A model generated the notes under the pieces. The model made no database searches, was not told where the DNA came from, and saw only the letters and a program-made list of their open reading frames with translations. Shown here in pieces: positions 1 to 5,718 of a stretch of 11,205 nt of DNA (position 1 is its first letter; each line of letters opens with the position of its first letter). Position numbers and translations under genes: made by a program. The stretch is from 2-02-FULL-44-35 sp964629505 (GTDB lineage Bacteria; Patescibacteriota; Minisyncoccia; Phycocordibacterales; DSPV01): NCBI GenBank assembly GCA_964629505.1, contig CAZVQR010000022.1, positions 1 through 11,205 on the forward strand, written 5' to 3'.

Positions 1-372
1 CGTCAGAAGAAAGGTTCGTGGAAAAAGGACGAAAAAAAACGTCAGACTGGCAGCGCTGGAATAAATCAGAACCAAATCGCGCCGCTTCTCCAGATTTTTG
101 TTGACCACCGCCAAAGCCCAATGGGCGGTAAAAGCGAGCGTCGGAATCACGATGAGTGTCCACATTAGAGCACGGCGTGATTCTTCCGAATCAATAGCGT
201 TGATACCAGCTAAATGCGCCACTATAAAAATCGCCACTGACACACTCATCAGGAAAAATAAAAAATGAGTCGCCTTGCGCAAACCTTTTAGCAACACAAA
301 AACTCCCAACCCCAAAACAGCGATAAGAGAAATAAGAAAACCGATGTTGGTTATCAATAAGCGAATATCCAT
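1..372 (-). CDS. Polytopic membrane protein, N-terminal part (3'-truncated by window edge)
   Basis: The reading frame is open from the ATG at 372-370 to the left edge, giving 124 residues with no stop. It begins MDIRLLITNIGFLISL. Four hydrophobic stretches fit membrane helices, at about residues 5-29, 34-56, 67-90 and 98-123, joined by short loops rich in Arg, Lys and Glu (for example NKNLEKRRD). Four or more helices at the very N-terminus, with no signal peptide, resemble the 7TM input domain of some sensor histidine kinases. The rest of the protein lies outside the window, so this is only a suggestion; a transporter or an integral membrane protein of unknown role is equally possible. A TAAAAT box ends 7 nt before the ATG and no Shine-Dalgarno sequence is present, so a leaderless mRNA is likely. 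A terminator separates it from the gene upstream. Confidence 0.75.
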   Translation of the reverse strand, partial: MDIRLLITNIGFLISLIAVLGLGVFVLLKGLRKATHFLFFLMSVSVAIFIVAHLAGINAIDSEESRRALMWTLIVIPTLAFTAHWALAVVNKNLEKRRDLVLIYSSAASLTFFFVLFPRTFLLT

Positions 373-379
373 CAGCTCT

Positions 380-409
380 ATTTTATCATATTAACGAATT
401 GTTGCTCAA
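380..409 (-). promoter_or_regulatory. Promoter of the partial membrane-protein gene
   Basis: On the minus strand TTGAGC (409-404) is followed by an 18-nt spacer and TAAAAT (385-380). The -10 box ends 7 nt before the ATG at 372, so transcription would start at or very near the first codon. The match to TTGACA/TATAAT is 4/6 and 5/6. Confidence 0.55.
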
Positions 410-411
410 TG

Positions 412-452
412 AAAATCGCCGCCGCAACTTCGTTGCGGCGGCTCTGATTTTT
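412..452 (-). terminator. Intrinsic terminator (possibly bidirectional)
   Basis: A perfect 10-bp GC-rich stem, GCCGCCGCAA (418-427) with TTGCGGCGGC (433-442), encloses the loop CTTCG. On the minus strand the stem is followed by GATTTTC. On the plus strand it is followed, after a few bases, by a five-T run at 448-452. It lies 22 nt after the stop of the 150-aa gene and before the promoter of the membrane-protein gene, so it separates two transcription units. Confidence 0.8.
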
Positions 453-463
453 CGGCTTCATCC

Positions 464-916
464 TTAAAGTTTCAAACTGGTCAACCAGTCAACAACGGAA
501 CTGACGCCAATCGCGTGGTCCTCAAAAGCCACATTCAAAGCCTTAACAACATCTTCAATTTCGTGCGGCGCGCAGACGCTTTGCCGAAAGCAAAAAAATT
601 TGCTGGGCACACCGACGCTGACAGTTTGAGTAAGTTGGACAAACAAGTCAACATCGGCGCTGTTCTGATGATAAAACAAAACGGCAGCGTCGCCGAAACC
701 GCTTTGCCAATAACCGTCAGCGATGATACTTTCGCCGATTGAATCAATAGTTCGGGCGCCGGGTAAAATCATAGCAATGCCCAACTCGTCCAATCGCCCT
801 TTGAGCCTTTTTGACAAGGCAATGATTTCCCGATGGGGCGGCCGATTGAAACCAACATAGACCGATTTCACCGGTCTTAATGGCAAATTTCTGACCGAGT
901 TATAGCTTTTTTTCAT
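464..916 (-). CDS. Unrecognised 150-aa alpha/beta (Rossmann-like) protein
   Basis: I do not recognise a named family. The ATG at 916 is supported by a strong Shine-Dalgarno sequence, AGGTGGAG, 5 nt upstream. The basic N-terminus (MKKSYNSVRN) is followed by a likely beta strand at 18-23 (SVYVGF), a helix at about 29-45, a strand at 46-52, a helix at about 57-67 ending in AD, a strand at 76-82 (DAAVLFY), a helix at about 87-100 and a strand at 104-110. This order loosely resembles nucleoside 2-deoxyribosyltransferase-like folds, where a strand containing AD-x-VV-x-F precedes a catalytic Glu helix. That Glu is not obvious here, since the helix reads DLFVQLTQTVSVG, so enzymatic activity is doubtful. 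It is a single-gene unit with its own promoter and terminator. The divergence from its neighbours in start type suggests accessory content. Confidence 0.75.
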   Translation of the reverse strand: MKKSYNSVRNLPLRPVKSVYVGFNRPPHREIIALSKRLKGRLDELGIAMILPGARTIDSIGESIIADGYWQSGFGDAAVLFYHQNSADVDLFVQLTQTVSVGVPSKFFCFRQSVCAPHEIEDVVKALNVAFEDHAIGVSSVVDWLTSLKL

Positions 917-921
917 AAGAT

Positions 922-960
922 CTCCACCTGCCAGGATATAAAAAATTTCCCGATTGTCAA
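922..960 (-). promoter_or_regulatory. Promoter and ribosome binding site of the 150-aa gene
   Basis: TTGACA (960-955), a 16-nt spacer and TATCCT (938-933) form a sigma70-like promoter with a perfect -35 box. AGGTGGAG (929-922) is a strong Shine-Dalgarno sequence 5 nt before the ATG at 916. The predicted start of transcription lies very close to the Shine-Dalgarno sequence, so the leader would be very short, or the true -10 is a few bases further upstream. Confidence 0.6.
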
Positions 961-1027
961 TCTAGTGAAATTATCTGCAGACCTCGTTTTTCAGAGTCCA
1001 CCATACTTTTTTATGGATTTTCTTATT

Positions 1028-1063
1028 TACACTTAATTTTTCCTATAGGAAATAATAAGTGTA
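1028..1063. repeat. 36-bp palindrome, TACACTTA arms around CCTATAGG (putative operator)
   Basis: The two 18-nt halves are complementary at 16 of 18 positions, with 8-bp outer arms TACACTTA/TAAGTGTA and the centre CCTATAGG. Its right half plus one base (1043-1064) recurs with one mismatch at 1678-1699, in the promoter of the PaaX/Cas2-like gene, so similar sequences flank that gene on both sides. It sits 22 nt past the stop of that gene and about 70 bp upstream of the -35 box of the 150-aa gene. It is AT-rich and has no clean T-run, so it is more likely a protein binding site or element end than a terminator. Confidence 0.75.
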
Positions 1064-1084
1064 TACGCAAAACCAACAAAAAAA

Positions 1085-1663
1085 TCAATCTTCCCTCTCA
1101 GGTAGATCAAACCATTGACGCAAAAAAGAATCGCCTTCAATTTCTTCAACTATCAAATAGAGTAGTTCCTTGCCCAACCTAAAATCTTTTTTCAACAAAG
1201 CGACAAAATCCTCGCAATCATAGGGATATATCCAAACACTATCTTGTAATCTCATAAAACCGACAGATATTAGCGATCTCCTTAGTTTGTCTCTTTTAGG
1301 TCGCCTTTTTTCGTCAATGTCAAAAACTAAAATGCGCCACTTTTTATCCCACTTTCTTGGTTTCTTTAACTTGGCCTTTCCTTCACTCAACAATTCTAGT
1401 GTTAAACTACCTTTTCCAGTTATTTCTAAAAAGTCATCTTTTCTAATCAAATAACCTTGACTTATCAACTTGTCATACACCCTTTTTATTAACTCTTTTC
1501 TCCTCTTGTACGGTTTTACTCCAAATGTCTTCAAAATCTGTAAAGCATTCGGCGCCACCAAAGCAAGGCTTAAAACACCAGCGGCAGCCACTGTTCCCAA
1601 GACAATCTTTTTTAAAGTTTCCCTTTTTAATCTTTTTTTAGATCGTTCTTCCAAAACTCCCAT
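1085..1663 (-). CDS. PaaX-type winged-helix / Cas2-like protein with N-terminal membrane segment
   Basis: The chosen ATG (1663) gives 192 residues; a GTG at 1678 would add five residues but overlaps the -10 box TATAAT, which ends 6 nt before this ATG. Residues 1-18 are strongly basic. Residues 19-44 form one hydrophobic segment (VLGTVAAAGVLSLALVAP). Residues 52-95 look like a winged helix (RRKELIKRVYDKLISQGYL). Residues 105-185 match the Cas2-like ferredoxin fold found at the C-terminus of PaaX-family regulators: strand RILVFDIDE (110-118), helix RRPKRDKLRRSL, then GFMRLQDSVWIYPYDC. Asp115 and Asp117 sit where Cas2 keeps its metal-binding Asp. No cas1 or repeat array is nearby, so a CRISPR role is unlikely; a transcription regulator, possibly membrane-tethered, is more likely. 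Palindromes overlapping its own promoter suggest autoregulation. Confidence 0.75.
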   Translation of the reverse strand: MGVLEERSKKRLKRETLKKIVLGTVAAAGVLSLALVAPNALQILKTFGVKPYKRRKELIKRVYDKLISQGYLIRKDDFLEITGKGSLTLELLSEGKAKLKKPRKWDKKWRILVFDIDEKRRPKRDKLRRSLISVGFMRLQDSVWIYPYDCEDFVALLKKDFRLGKELLYLIVEEIEGDSFLRQWFDLPERED

Positions 1664-1699
1664 ACACCTATTATACACTATAGGAAATTATAAGTGTAT
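1664..1699 (-). promoter_or_regulatory. Promoter with overlapping palindromic operator of the PaaX/Cas2-like gene
   Basis: TATAAT (1675-1670) ends 6 nt before the ATG at 1663. TACACT (1698-1693) lies 17 nt upstream of it at the -35 position. The inverted repeat ATACACT (1673-1679) / AGTGTAT (1693-1699), with arm centres 20 bp apart, covers both boxes. A dimeric regulator bound to both arms would block polymerase. Bases 1678-1699 repeat 1043-1064 downstream of the gene at 21 of 22 positions. Confidence 0.6.
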
Positions 1700-1737
1700 G
1701 AGTAAAATTCAAGAAAATGGAAAAATCATCCCCAAAT

Positions 1738-2013
1738 TTATTCGAGAGAAATAATTTGCAAACCGTGTTTTTCAATTTCCTCTTTAGACCAAAACAATTC
1801 ATCTGTTTTGAATTTCAAAACATAGGACACGCGCTTCTCAATTTTCCGGCCGGTATATTTTTTCGTCTTCGGGTCCCATTCTTCCAAAACCAAAGTGTCG
1901 CCCTCATTAACGGTAAAATCCGCGAGCCGCAGTTCAAATTTTTTCTTGCCGCTTACTATCGCCTCAAAATACTCCGGCCAAATTTTCTTTTTGATTACCC
2001 TAGTTTTTTCCAT
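1738..2013 (-). CDS. ASCH-superfamily (DUF3850-like) protein
   Basis: The ATG at 2013 yields 91 residues beginning MEKTRVIKKKIWPEYFEAIV. The pattern is characteristic of ASCH/DUF3850 proteins: PEYFEAIVSGKKKFELRLAD (13-32), then EGDTLVLEEWDPKTKKYTGR (37-56), a basic strand and a C-terminal WSKEEIEKHG. ASCH domains have a PUA-like beta-barrel and are thought to bind RNA; some act on modified nucleosides, but no catalytic assignment is possible here. The frame stays open upstream to 2121, but that part is read within secA and lacks family character. The gene overlaps the 3' end of secA by 14 bp, which suggests co-transcription and translational coupling. No Shine-Dalgarno sequence is evident. 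Confidence 0.8.
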   Translation of the reverse strand: MEKTRVIKKKIWPEYFEAIVSGKKKFELRLADFTVNEGDTLVLEEWDPKTKKYTGRKIEKRVSYVLKFKTDELFWSKEEIEKHGLQIISLE

Positions 2014-4516
2014 GACACTTTTTGAATTTTTTACCCGAACCACACCAGCAAGGGTCATTTCTACCAACTGATTTTTTGTCACCCACTTTGAAAACCGCTT
2101 GTGGTGAGCTTGTCGAACCAATTTCTTGAGCTTTGCGTTCCACTTCCCGCAAATTTTTTTGCTCGGCGGAAATTTGACCGGCGGCGCCAGCGGCGAGATT
2201 GGGGATTAGCCGCGCTATTTGCGTCCGCGCCGCTTCTTCCATTTCTTTGAACAATCGCAAACCCTCGCGCTTGTATTCCACTAACGGGTCGCGCTGGCCG
2301 TAAGCCCGCAAATTGACCGACGAGCGAGTGTAATCCATCAATTCCAAATGTTCCACCCAAAACATATCAATGGTCTGTAAAATCACCCGCTTCAGAACGA
2401 GATAAAAATTTTCGCCGAGAGCGTTTCTTTTTTCCGTAATCGCTTTCTCCAATCCTTTTCCCTCCACTTGGGAGTTGAGCTCCCAAGTCACTAAATTTTC
2501 CAGATATTCGTCCACCGCCTCCGAACCACCGGTTAAAATTTTTCTTCGTCTATCATAAATAGTTTTTCTCTGATGATTCAAAACATCATCATATTCCAAA
2601 ACATGCTTGCGAGCGTCAAAATTAAAACCCTCAATTTTCGTCTGGGCGGTTTCCAGTGATTTGGTAATCAAGCCATTTTCAATCGGCTCGTCTTCGGCCA
2701 CTTTCAAAAAGCCCATTACTTTTTTAATGGTGTCCACGGCAAAAATCCTCATTAAATTATCTTCCAAGGAAACAAAAAATTGCGTTTCGCCCGGATCGCC
2801 TTGCCGGCCAGAACGGCCGCGCAATTGGTTATCAATTCGCCGCGCTTCGTGTCGTTCTGTTCCCAACACCGCCAAACCGCTCGCTTCGCGCACCGCTTTT
2901 GTTTCGTTGGGCGAAGCCGGGTTGCCGCCAAGCTTGATGTCCACGCCCCGGCCGGCCATATTGGTAGCGATGGTGACCGCGCCCTGTCGACCAGCTTGGG
3001 CAATAATTTCGCCTTCCCGTTCGTGATTTTTAGCATTTAAAATTTCGTGTTTAACGCCGGCTCTTTGCAGGTATTGCGACAGCACTTCGTTTTTTTCAAT
3101 GGAAACCGTGCCGACCAAAACCGGCTGGCCTTTTTTATTCAACTCTTTTATCCGTCGCGCCAAAGCGGTAAATTTACCGTGCTCGGTTTTGAAAATCACA
3201 TCATTCAAATCGCGCCGAATCATCAACTGATTAGTGGGAATAGAAGTTACATTCAAACCATAAACCTTCGAAAATTCTTCTTTGGAAGTCGCCGCCGTGC
3301 CGGTCATACCGGAAAGTTTTTTGTAGAGCCGGAAATAATTTTGGAAAGTGATGCTGGCGAAAGTCCGCGATTCTTTTTGAACCTGCACGCCTTCTTTAGC
3401 TTCAATCGCCTGATGCAAGCCCTCGCTCCAACGCCGACCTGGTTGGAGCCGGCCGGTAAATTCATCCACAATTATAATTTCGCCGGTTTTAACGACATAC
3501 TCTTTATCTTTATGAAAAAGCGCTTCGGCCCGCACCGCCGTTTCCAAGTGATGGACGAATTTCATCCCGCCCTCAGTGTAAATATTTCCCACATTCAAAG
3601 ATTTTTCCACTCGGTCAATACCTTCTTGGGTCATAGCGATGGAACGAAATTTTTCGTCCACGGTAAAATCTTTCTCTTTGATAAGCGTTCGGGCAATGGC
3701 CGCGAACTTGCGATATAAATCTTCCGACTCGCTAGTCGGCGCGGAAATAATCAACGGCGTCCGCGCTTCGTCAATTAAAATTGAGTCAATTTCATCAACG
3801 ATGGCGAAGTGGTAATCTCTTTGACGCAAAACGCTCGGCTCATATTCCAAATTGTCGCGCAAATAATCAAAACCGAATTCATTGTTGGTGCCGTAAGTAA
3901 TGTCCGCCTGATAGGCCTCGCGTCTAGTCACCGGCCGCAAAAATTCGTGCACCACTTTAAACGAACCAAGTTCATCACGAGTTTTATCAGCTTCTGTGTG
4001 TGTCGGGTCATAAAGAAAACTTAATTCGTGATTAATAACCCCAACAGTTAGCCCAAGAAAATGGTATATCTGCCCCATCCAAACCGCGTCGCGACGGGAA
4101 AGATAATCGTTGACGGTAACAATGTGAATACCTTGGCTTTCCAAAGCGTTTAAATAAACCGGCAGAGTAGCGACCAAAGTTTTACCTTCACCGGTTTTCA
4201 TTTCGGCAATACCGCCACGGTGCAAAATCACACCACCGGTCAATTGAACATCAAAATGCCGCTGACCTAAAGTTCGCTTGGCTGACTCGCGAACAGCCGC
4301 GAACGCTTCCGGTAAAATGTCGTCTAAGGTTTCGCCGCCAACCCCGCCGGTTGGCGGGGCAAGCCGCTTTTTAAATTCCGCCGTTTTGGCGCGCAAATCA
4401 GCCGCCGAGAGTTTTTCAAACTCCGGTTCCAAAGCGTTGATTTTTAGCACCAATGGCTGAATAGCTTTTATTATTTTCTCATTTTCGTCACCGAAAATCT
4501 TGGAAAAAATGCTCAT
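2000..4516 (-). CDS. secA: Preprotein translocase ATPase SecA
   Basis: This cytoplasmic motor binds the SecYEG channel and drives unfolded preproteins across the membrane by ATP hydrolysis. The 838 residues hold all the landmarks: Walker A KTGEGKT (107-113), TVNDYLSRRD (134-143), DITYGTNNEFGFDYLRDN (205-222), Walker B VDEIDSILIDEART (240-253), MTGTA (404-408), TNMAGRGVDIKLGG (518-531), RRIDNQLRGRSGRQGDPG (559-576) and a C-terminal SEC-C zinc motif CWCGSGKKFKKCH (residues 823-835). The length is near the bacterial norm. Three departures are visible. An insertion lies at about residues 162-198, between VGV and the DITYG motif. A Pro/Gly loop PPTGGVGG (54-61) is encoded by a GC-rich palindrome. 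A variable linker at about 799-811 is encoded across a dispersed-type repeat. The ATG at 4516 has no Shine-Dalgarno sequence. Confidence 0.97.
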   Translation of the reverse strand: MSIFSKIFGDENEKIIKAIQPLVLKINALEPEFEKLSAADLRAKTAEFKKRLAPPTGGVGGETLDDILPEAFAAVRESAKRTLGQRHFDVQLTGGVILHRGGIAEMKTGEGKTLVATLPVYLNALESQGIHIVTVNDYLSRRDAVWMGQIYHFLGLTVGVINHELSFLYDPTHTEADKTRDELGSFKVVHEFLRPVTRREAYQADITYGTNNEFGFDYLRDNLEYEPSVLRQRDYHFAIVDEIDSILIDEARTPLIISAPTSESEDLYRKFAAIARTLIKEKDFTVDEKFRSIAMTQEGIDRVEKSLNVGNIYTEGGMKFVHHLETAVRAEALFHKDKEYVVKTGEIIIVDEFTGRLQPGRRWSEGLHQAIEAKEGVQVQKESRTFASITFQNYFRLYKKLSGMTGTAATSKEEFSKVYGLNVTSIPTNQLMIRRDLNDVIFKTEHGKFTALARRIKELNKKGQPVLVGTVSIEKNEVLSQYLQRAGVKHEILNAKNHEREGEIIAQAGRQGAVTIATNMAGRGVDIKLGGNPASPNETKAVREASGLAVLGTERHEARRIDNQLRGRSGRQGDPGETQFFVSLEDNLMRIFAVDTIKKVMGFLKVAEDEPIENGLITKSLETAQTKIEGFNFDARKHVLEYDDVLNHQRKTIYDRRRKILTGGSEAVDEYLENLVTWELNSQVEGKGLEKAITEKRNALGENFYLVLKRVILQTIDMFWVEHLELMDYTRSSVNLRAYGQRDPLVEYKREGLRLFKEMEEAARTQIARLIPNLAAGAAGQISAEQKNLREVERKAQEIGSTSSPQAVFKVGDKKSVGRNDPCWCGSGKKFKKCHGKN
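2095..2120. repeat. Dispersed-type repeat unit inside the secA linker
   Basis: On the minus strand the core reads GGTTCGACAAGCTCACCACA, coding for part of the segment STSSPQAV between the helical C-terminal region and the zinc motif of SecA. From memory, units with the core TTCGACAAGCTCACCAC are scattered in many uncultivated bacterial genomes and appear in proteins as SSPQAV, VRQAHH or FDKLTT depending on frame. Here all three frames show those peptides. Only one copy is present in this window. Confidence 0.5.
4337..4359. repeat. GC-rich palindrome inserted in secA (codes for PPTGGVGG)
   Basis: Two overlapping perfect stems exist: GCCAACC (4337-4343) with GGTTGGC (4349-4355), and CCCCGCC (4342-4348) with GGCGGGG (4353-4359). 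The segment encodes SecA residues 54-61, in a surface loop where, from family knowledge, other SecA proteins have only a few residues between the first helices and LDDILPEAF. The local GC content is far above the surrounding gene. Confidence 0.6.
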
Positions 4517-4528
4517 GTTTTTACTTTA
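4517..4528 (-). promoter_or_regulatory. Putative leaderless -10 box of secA
   Basis: TAAAGT (4528-4523) ends exactly 6 nt before the secA ATG at 4516, the same spacing as at three other starts in this window. The match to TATAAT is 4/6. The -35 position 17 nt further upstream (TACGCC) is poor, so an upstream start reading through the structured element at 4546-4638 is also possible. Confidence 0.4.
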
Positions 4529-4545
4529 TGACAAAATTCGTTGAA

Positions 4546-4638
4546 GGCGTATGTTGAGCGGGGGCTTGCGAGCGCGACTGGCGCGAACACGAGGAAAATT
4601 TCAGTAGAAATTTATCCGTGCCCCGCGAGACATATGCC
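4546..4638 (-). other. 93-bp multi-stem structured element upstream of secA
   Basis: The ends pair: GGCGTATGT (4546-4554) with ACATATGCC (4630-4638), 8 of 9 pairs, then after a 3x3 internal loop GCGGGG (4558-4563) with CCCCGC (4621-4626). Inside, CAC (4588-4590)/GTG (4618-4620), GGA (4593-4595)/TCC (4615-4617) and AAATTTC (4596-4602)/GAAATTT (4607-4613) form one bulged hairpin with a 4-base loop. CGCG (4573-4576)/CGCG (4582-4585) forms another. The result is three-way-junction-like. It is either a structured secA leader or a complex palindromic repeat of the REP type; it matches no riboswitch class I know. Strand is assigned from secA and is not certain. Confidence 0.55.
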
Positions 4639-4678
4639 GAGAAAGAATTTTGCTATCTAGAAATTTAATCTTATCACG

Positions 4679-4713
4679 AAAACAAAAACCCAGCACTTTC
4701 CGAAAGTGCTGGG
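4679..4713 (-). terminator. Intrinsic terminator of the 267-aa gene
   Basis: A stem of up to 12 bp, CCCAGCACTTTC (4689-4700) with GAAAGTGCTGGG (4702-4713), is in practice a 9-bp stem with a 7-nt loop. On the minus strand it is followed by TTTTTGTTTT. It lies 21 nt after the stop codon at 4735. Confidence 0.9.
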
Positions 4714-4734
4714 TGTGAGACCGTCGATTCGGCT

Positions 4735-5538
4735 CTAGGCCACGACTGGCTGTTGATACCTGGCGTTCCATTTCGCCAATCGGTCCTTGCCGAGTCCGGC
4801 GAGAAGTTCCTTGTCCAGGTCAATCTTCGGCTCCGGACTGTCATTCAACCCGGGCGTCCATTTCTTGATTGGAATCGAAACAGACGGAGGAATTTCGGTG
4901 ACCACATGCGCCCCTTGGAGTTTCCTCCACTGGTGGGGATTTTGTCCCTTGCCATTGCCGGCCACTGCGACCACCGGCTTGACTTCGGGCTTGGACTTGG
5001 AGCGCTGCCGCGGCTCGCGGTTGACCCACGGCTCCACCGTGGGTTCGCCATCGCGGACACGAACGGCGAATGCCTGCTGACATCCCGCGAGCTGAACCTT
5101 AACCAACTCACCCTCGTGGACAACCCAAATTGAGTCTGTCCAGATACCATTTTCCGGCACCAAACCATTGTTCCGACCGTGACCATCGGCTAACTCCTTG
5201 GACCGCCAGCCGGCAATCCGATTGACATAGCCATGACCTTTTCCACCATTGCCAACGGTCAGGAAACGAACCAAACAGCAGTAGCCATTATTCCCTTGGC
5301 TCCTGTCTCTCGACAGAATGAAAAAATCCTTTTCTTGACCAACATTGAGCAGGAAAGCATCCGACACGACGTTGCCGTCCACTTCCGGACAATTGTCCGG
5401 ATTGTTGTTGAGGGGAATCCGTCTCAAGAACGAACCGGGGGCATACTCCCCGAGGTTGAGTACTTTTCCACGCTCCTGGTCATCGGTGAGGACAAATCCT
5501 GGGCTGACTGTTCCACTCGCAAATGTATAAGTTTTCAT
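4735..5538 (-). CDS. Unrecognised 267-aa soluble protein with Pro/Lys-rich linker
   Basis: I do not recognise this protein. The ATG at 5538 is supported by TTGGAG 4 nt upstream. Residues 1-170 look like a compact beta-rich domain (MKTYTFASGTVSPGFVLTDD at the start; many Gly, Asn and Val; short alternating hydrophobic stretches such as DAFLLNV, DFFILS, SIWVVHEGELVKVQLAG). Residues 174-200 are a low-complexity linker rich in Arg, Lys, Ser, Pro and Val. The tail (201-267) ends in a short helix-like segment (DKELLAGLGKDRLAKWNARY). There is no signal peptide or membrane segment. Base composition is visibly GC-richer than in neighbouring genes, with many C- or G-ending codons, which hints at different ancestry or strong expression. 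It is a self-contained unit with a near-consensus promoter, a folded leader and a strong terminator, suggesting a well-expressed product. Confidence 0.75.
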   Translation of the reverse strand: MKTYTFASGTVSPGFVLTDDQERGKVLNLGEYAPGSFLRRIPLNNNPDNCPEVDGNVVSDAFLLNVGQEKDFFILSRDRSQGNNGYCCLVRFLTVGNGGKGHGYVNRIAGWRSKELADGHGRNNGLVPENGIWTDSIWVVHEGELVKVQLAGCQQAFAVRVRDGEPTVEPWVNREPRQRSKSKPEVKPVVAVAGNGKGQNPHQWRKLQGAHVVTEIPPSVSIPIKKWTPGLNDSPEPKIDLDKELLAGLGKDRLAKWNARYQQPVVA

Positions 5539-5542
5539 TGAA

Positions 5543-5640
5543 CTCCAATTTTTTGAACACCGGACTCAAATCCGACTTGCCGTTTGGCATTTCCAACGCA
5601 ACCGCGCCAGAAACTTGCCAGAATTTCCGATGTTCAATCT
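5543..5640 (-). promoter_or_regulatory. Folded 5' leader and Shine-Dalgarno of the 267-aa gene
   Basis: On the RNA strand TTGAACATCGG (5637-5627) pairs with CCGGTGTTCAA (5563-5553) over 11 bp, including one G-U pair. The predicted transcription start is about 5640, so the mRNA would begin with the 5' strand of this helix, and the 3' strand ends about 7 nt before TTGGAG (5548-5543). Inside, CGTTTGG/CCAACG (5581-5598) can form a bulged hairpin. The layout suits a cis-regulatory or mRNA-stabilising leader. I do not recognise a known riboswitch class. Confidence 0.55.
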
Positions 5641-5646
5641 GCCAAG

Positions 5647-5675
5647 AGCATAGCAAATCCTTGACAATCTGTCAA
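5647..5675 (-). promoter_or_regulatory. Near-consensus sigma70-like promoter of the 267-aa gene
   Basis: TTGACA (5675-5670), a 17-nt spacer and TATGCT (5652-5647) lie on the minus strand. The -35 box is one arm of the inverted repeat TTGACA-ATC-TGTCAA (5661-5675), which could also bind a repressor. Confidence 0.7.
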
Positions 5676-5718
5676 GTCAATTACCAACATTAACGAAAAT
5701 ATGGCTTAAAATATGGGC

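Noticed and set aside
1085..1663. CRISPR locus suggested by the Cas2-like domain
   Set aside because: No direct-repeat array or other cas gene is present in the window, and the protein has a PaaX-type winged helix.
1664..1678. GTG start five codons upstream for the PaaX/Cas2-like gene
   Set aside because: Those codons contain the -10 box TATAAT, and the added residues look unlike the rest of the protein.
1698..1754. 18-codon plus-strand ORF (MSKIQENGKIIPKFIREK)
   Set aside because: It looks peptide-like, but it is very short and overlaps the DUF3850 stop. No suitable -10 box lies 6-7 nt before the ATG.
2014..2121. Upstream extension of the DUF3850 reading frame
   Set aside because: The added part is read within secA and across the dispersed repeat. 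The family match begins just after the ATG at 2013.
3047..3718. 223-codon plus-strand ORF and several other plus-strand ORFs across 2607-4460
   Set aside because: They lie antisense to the clearly conserved secA and their translations show no family character.
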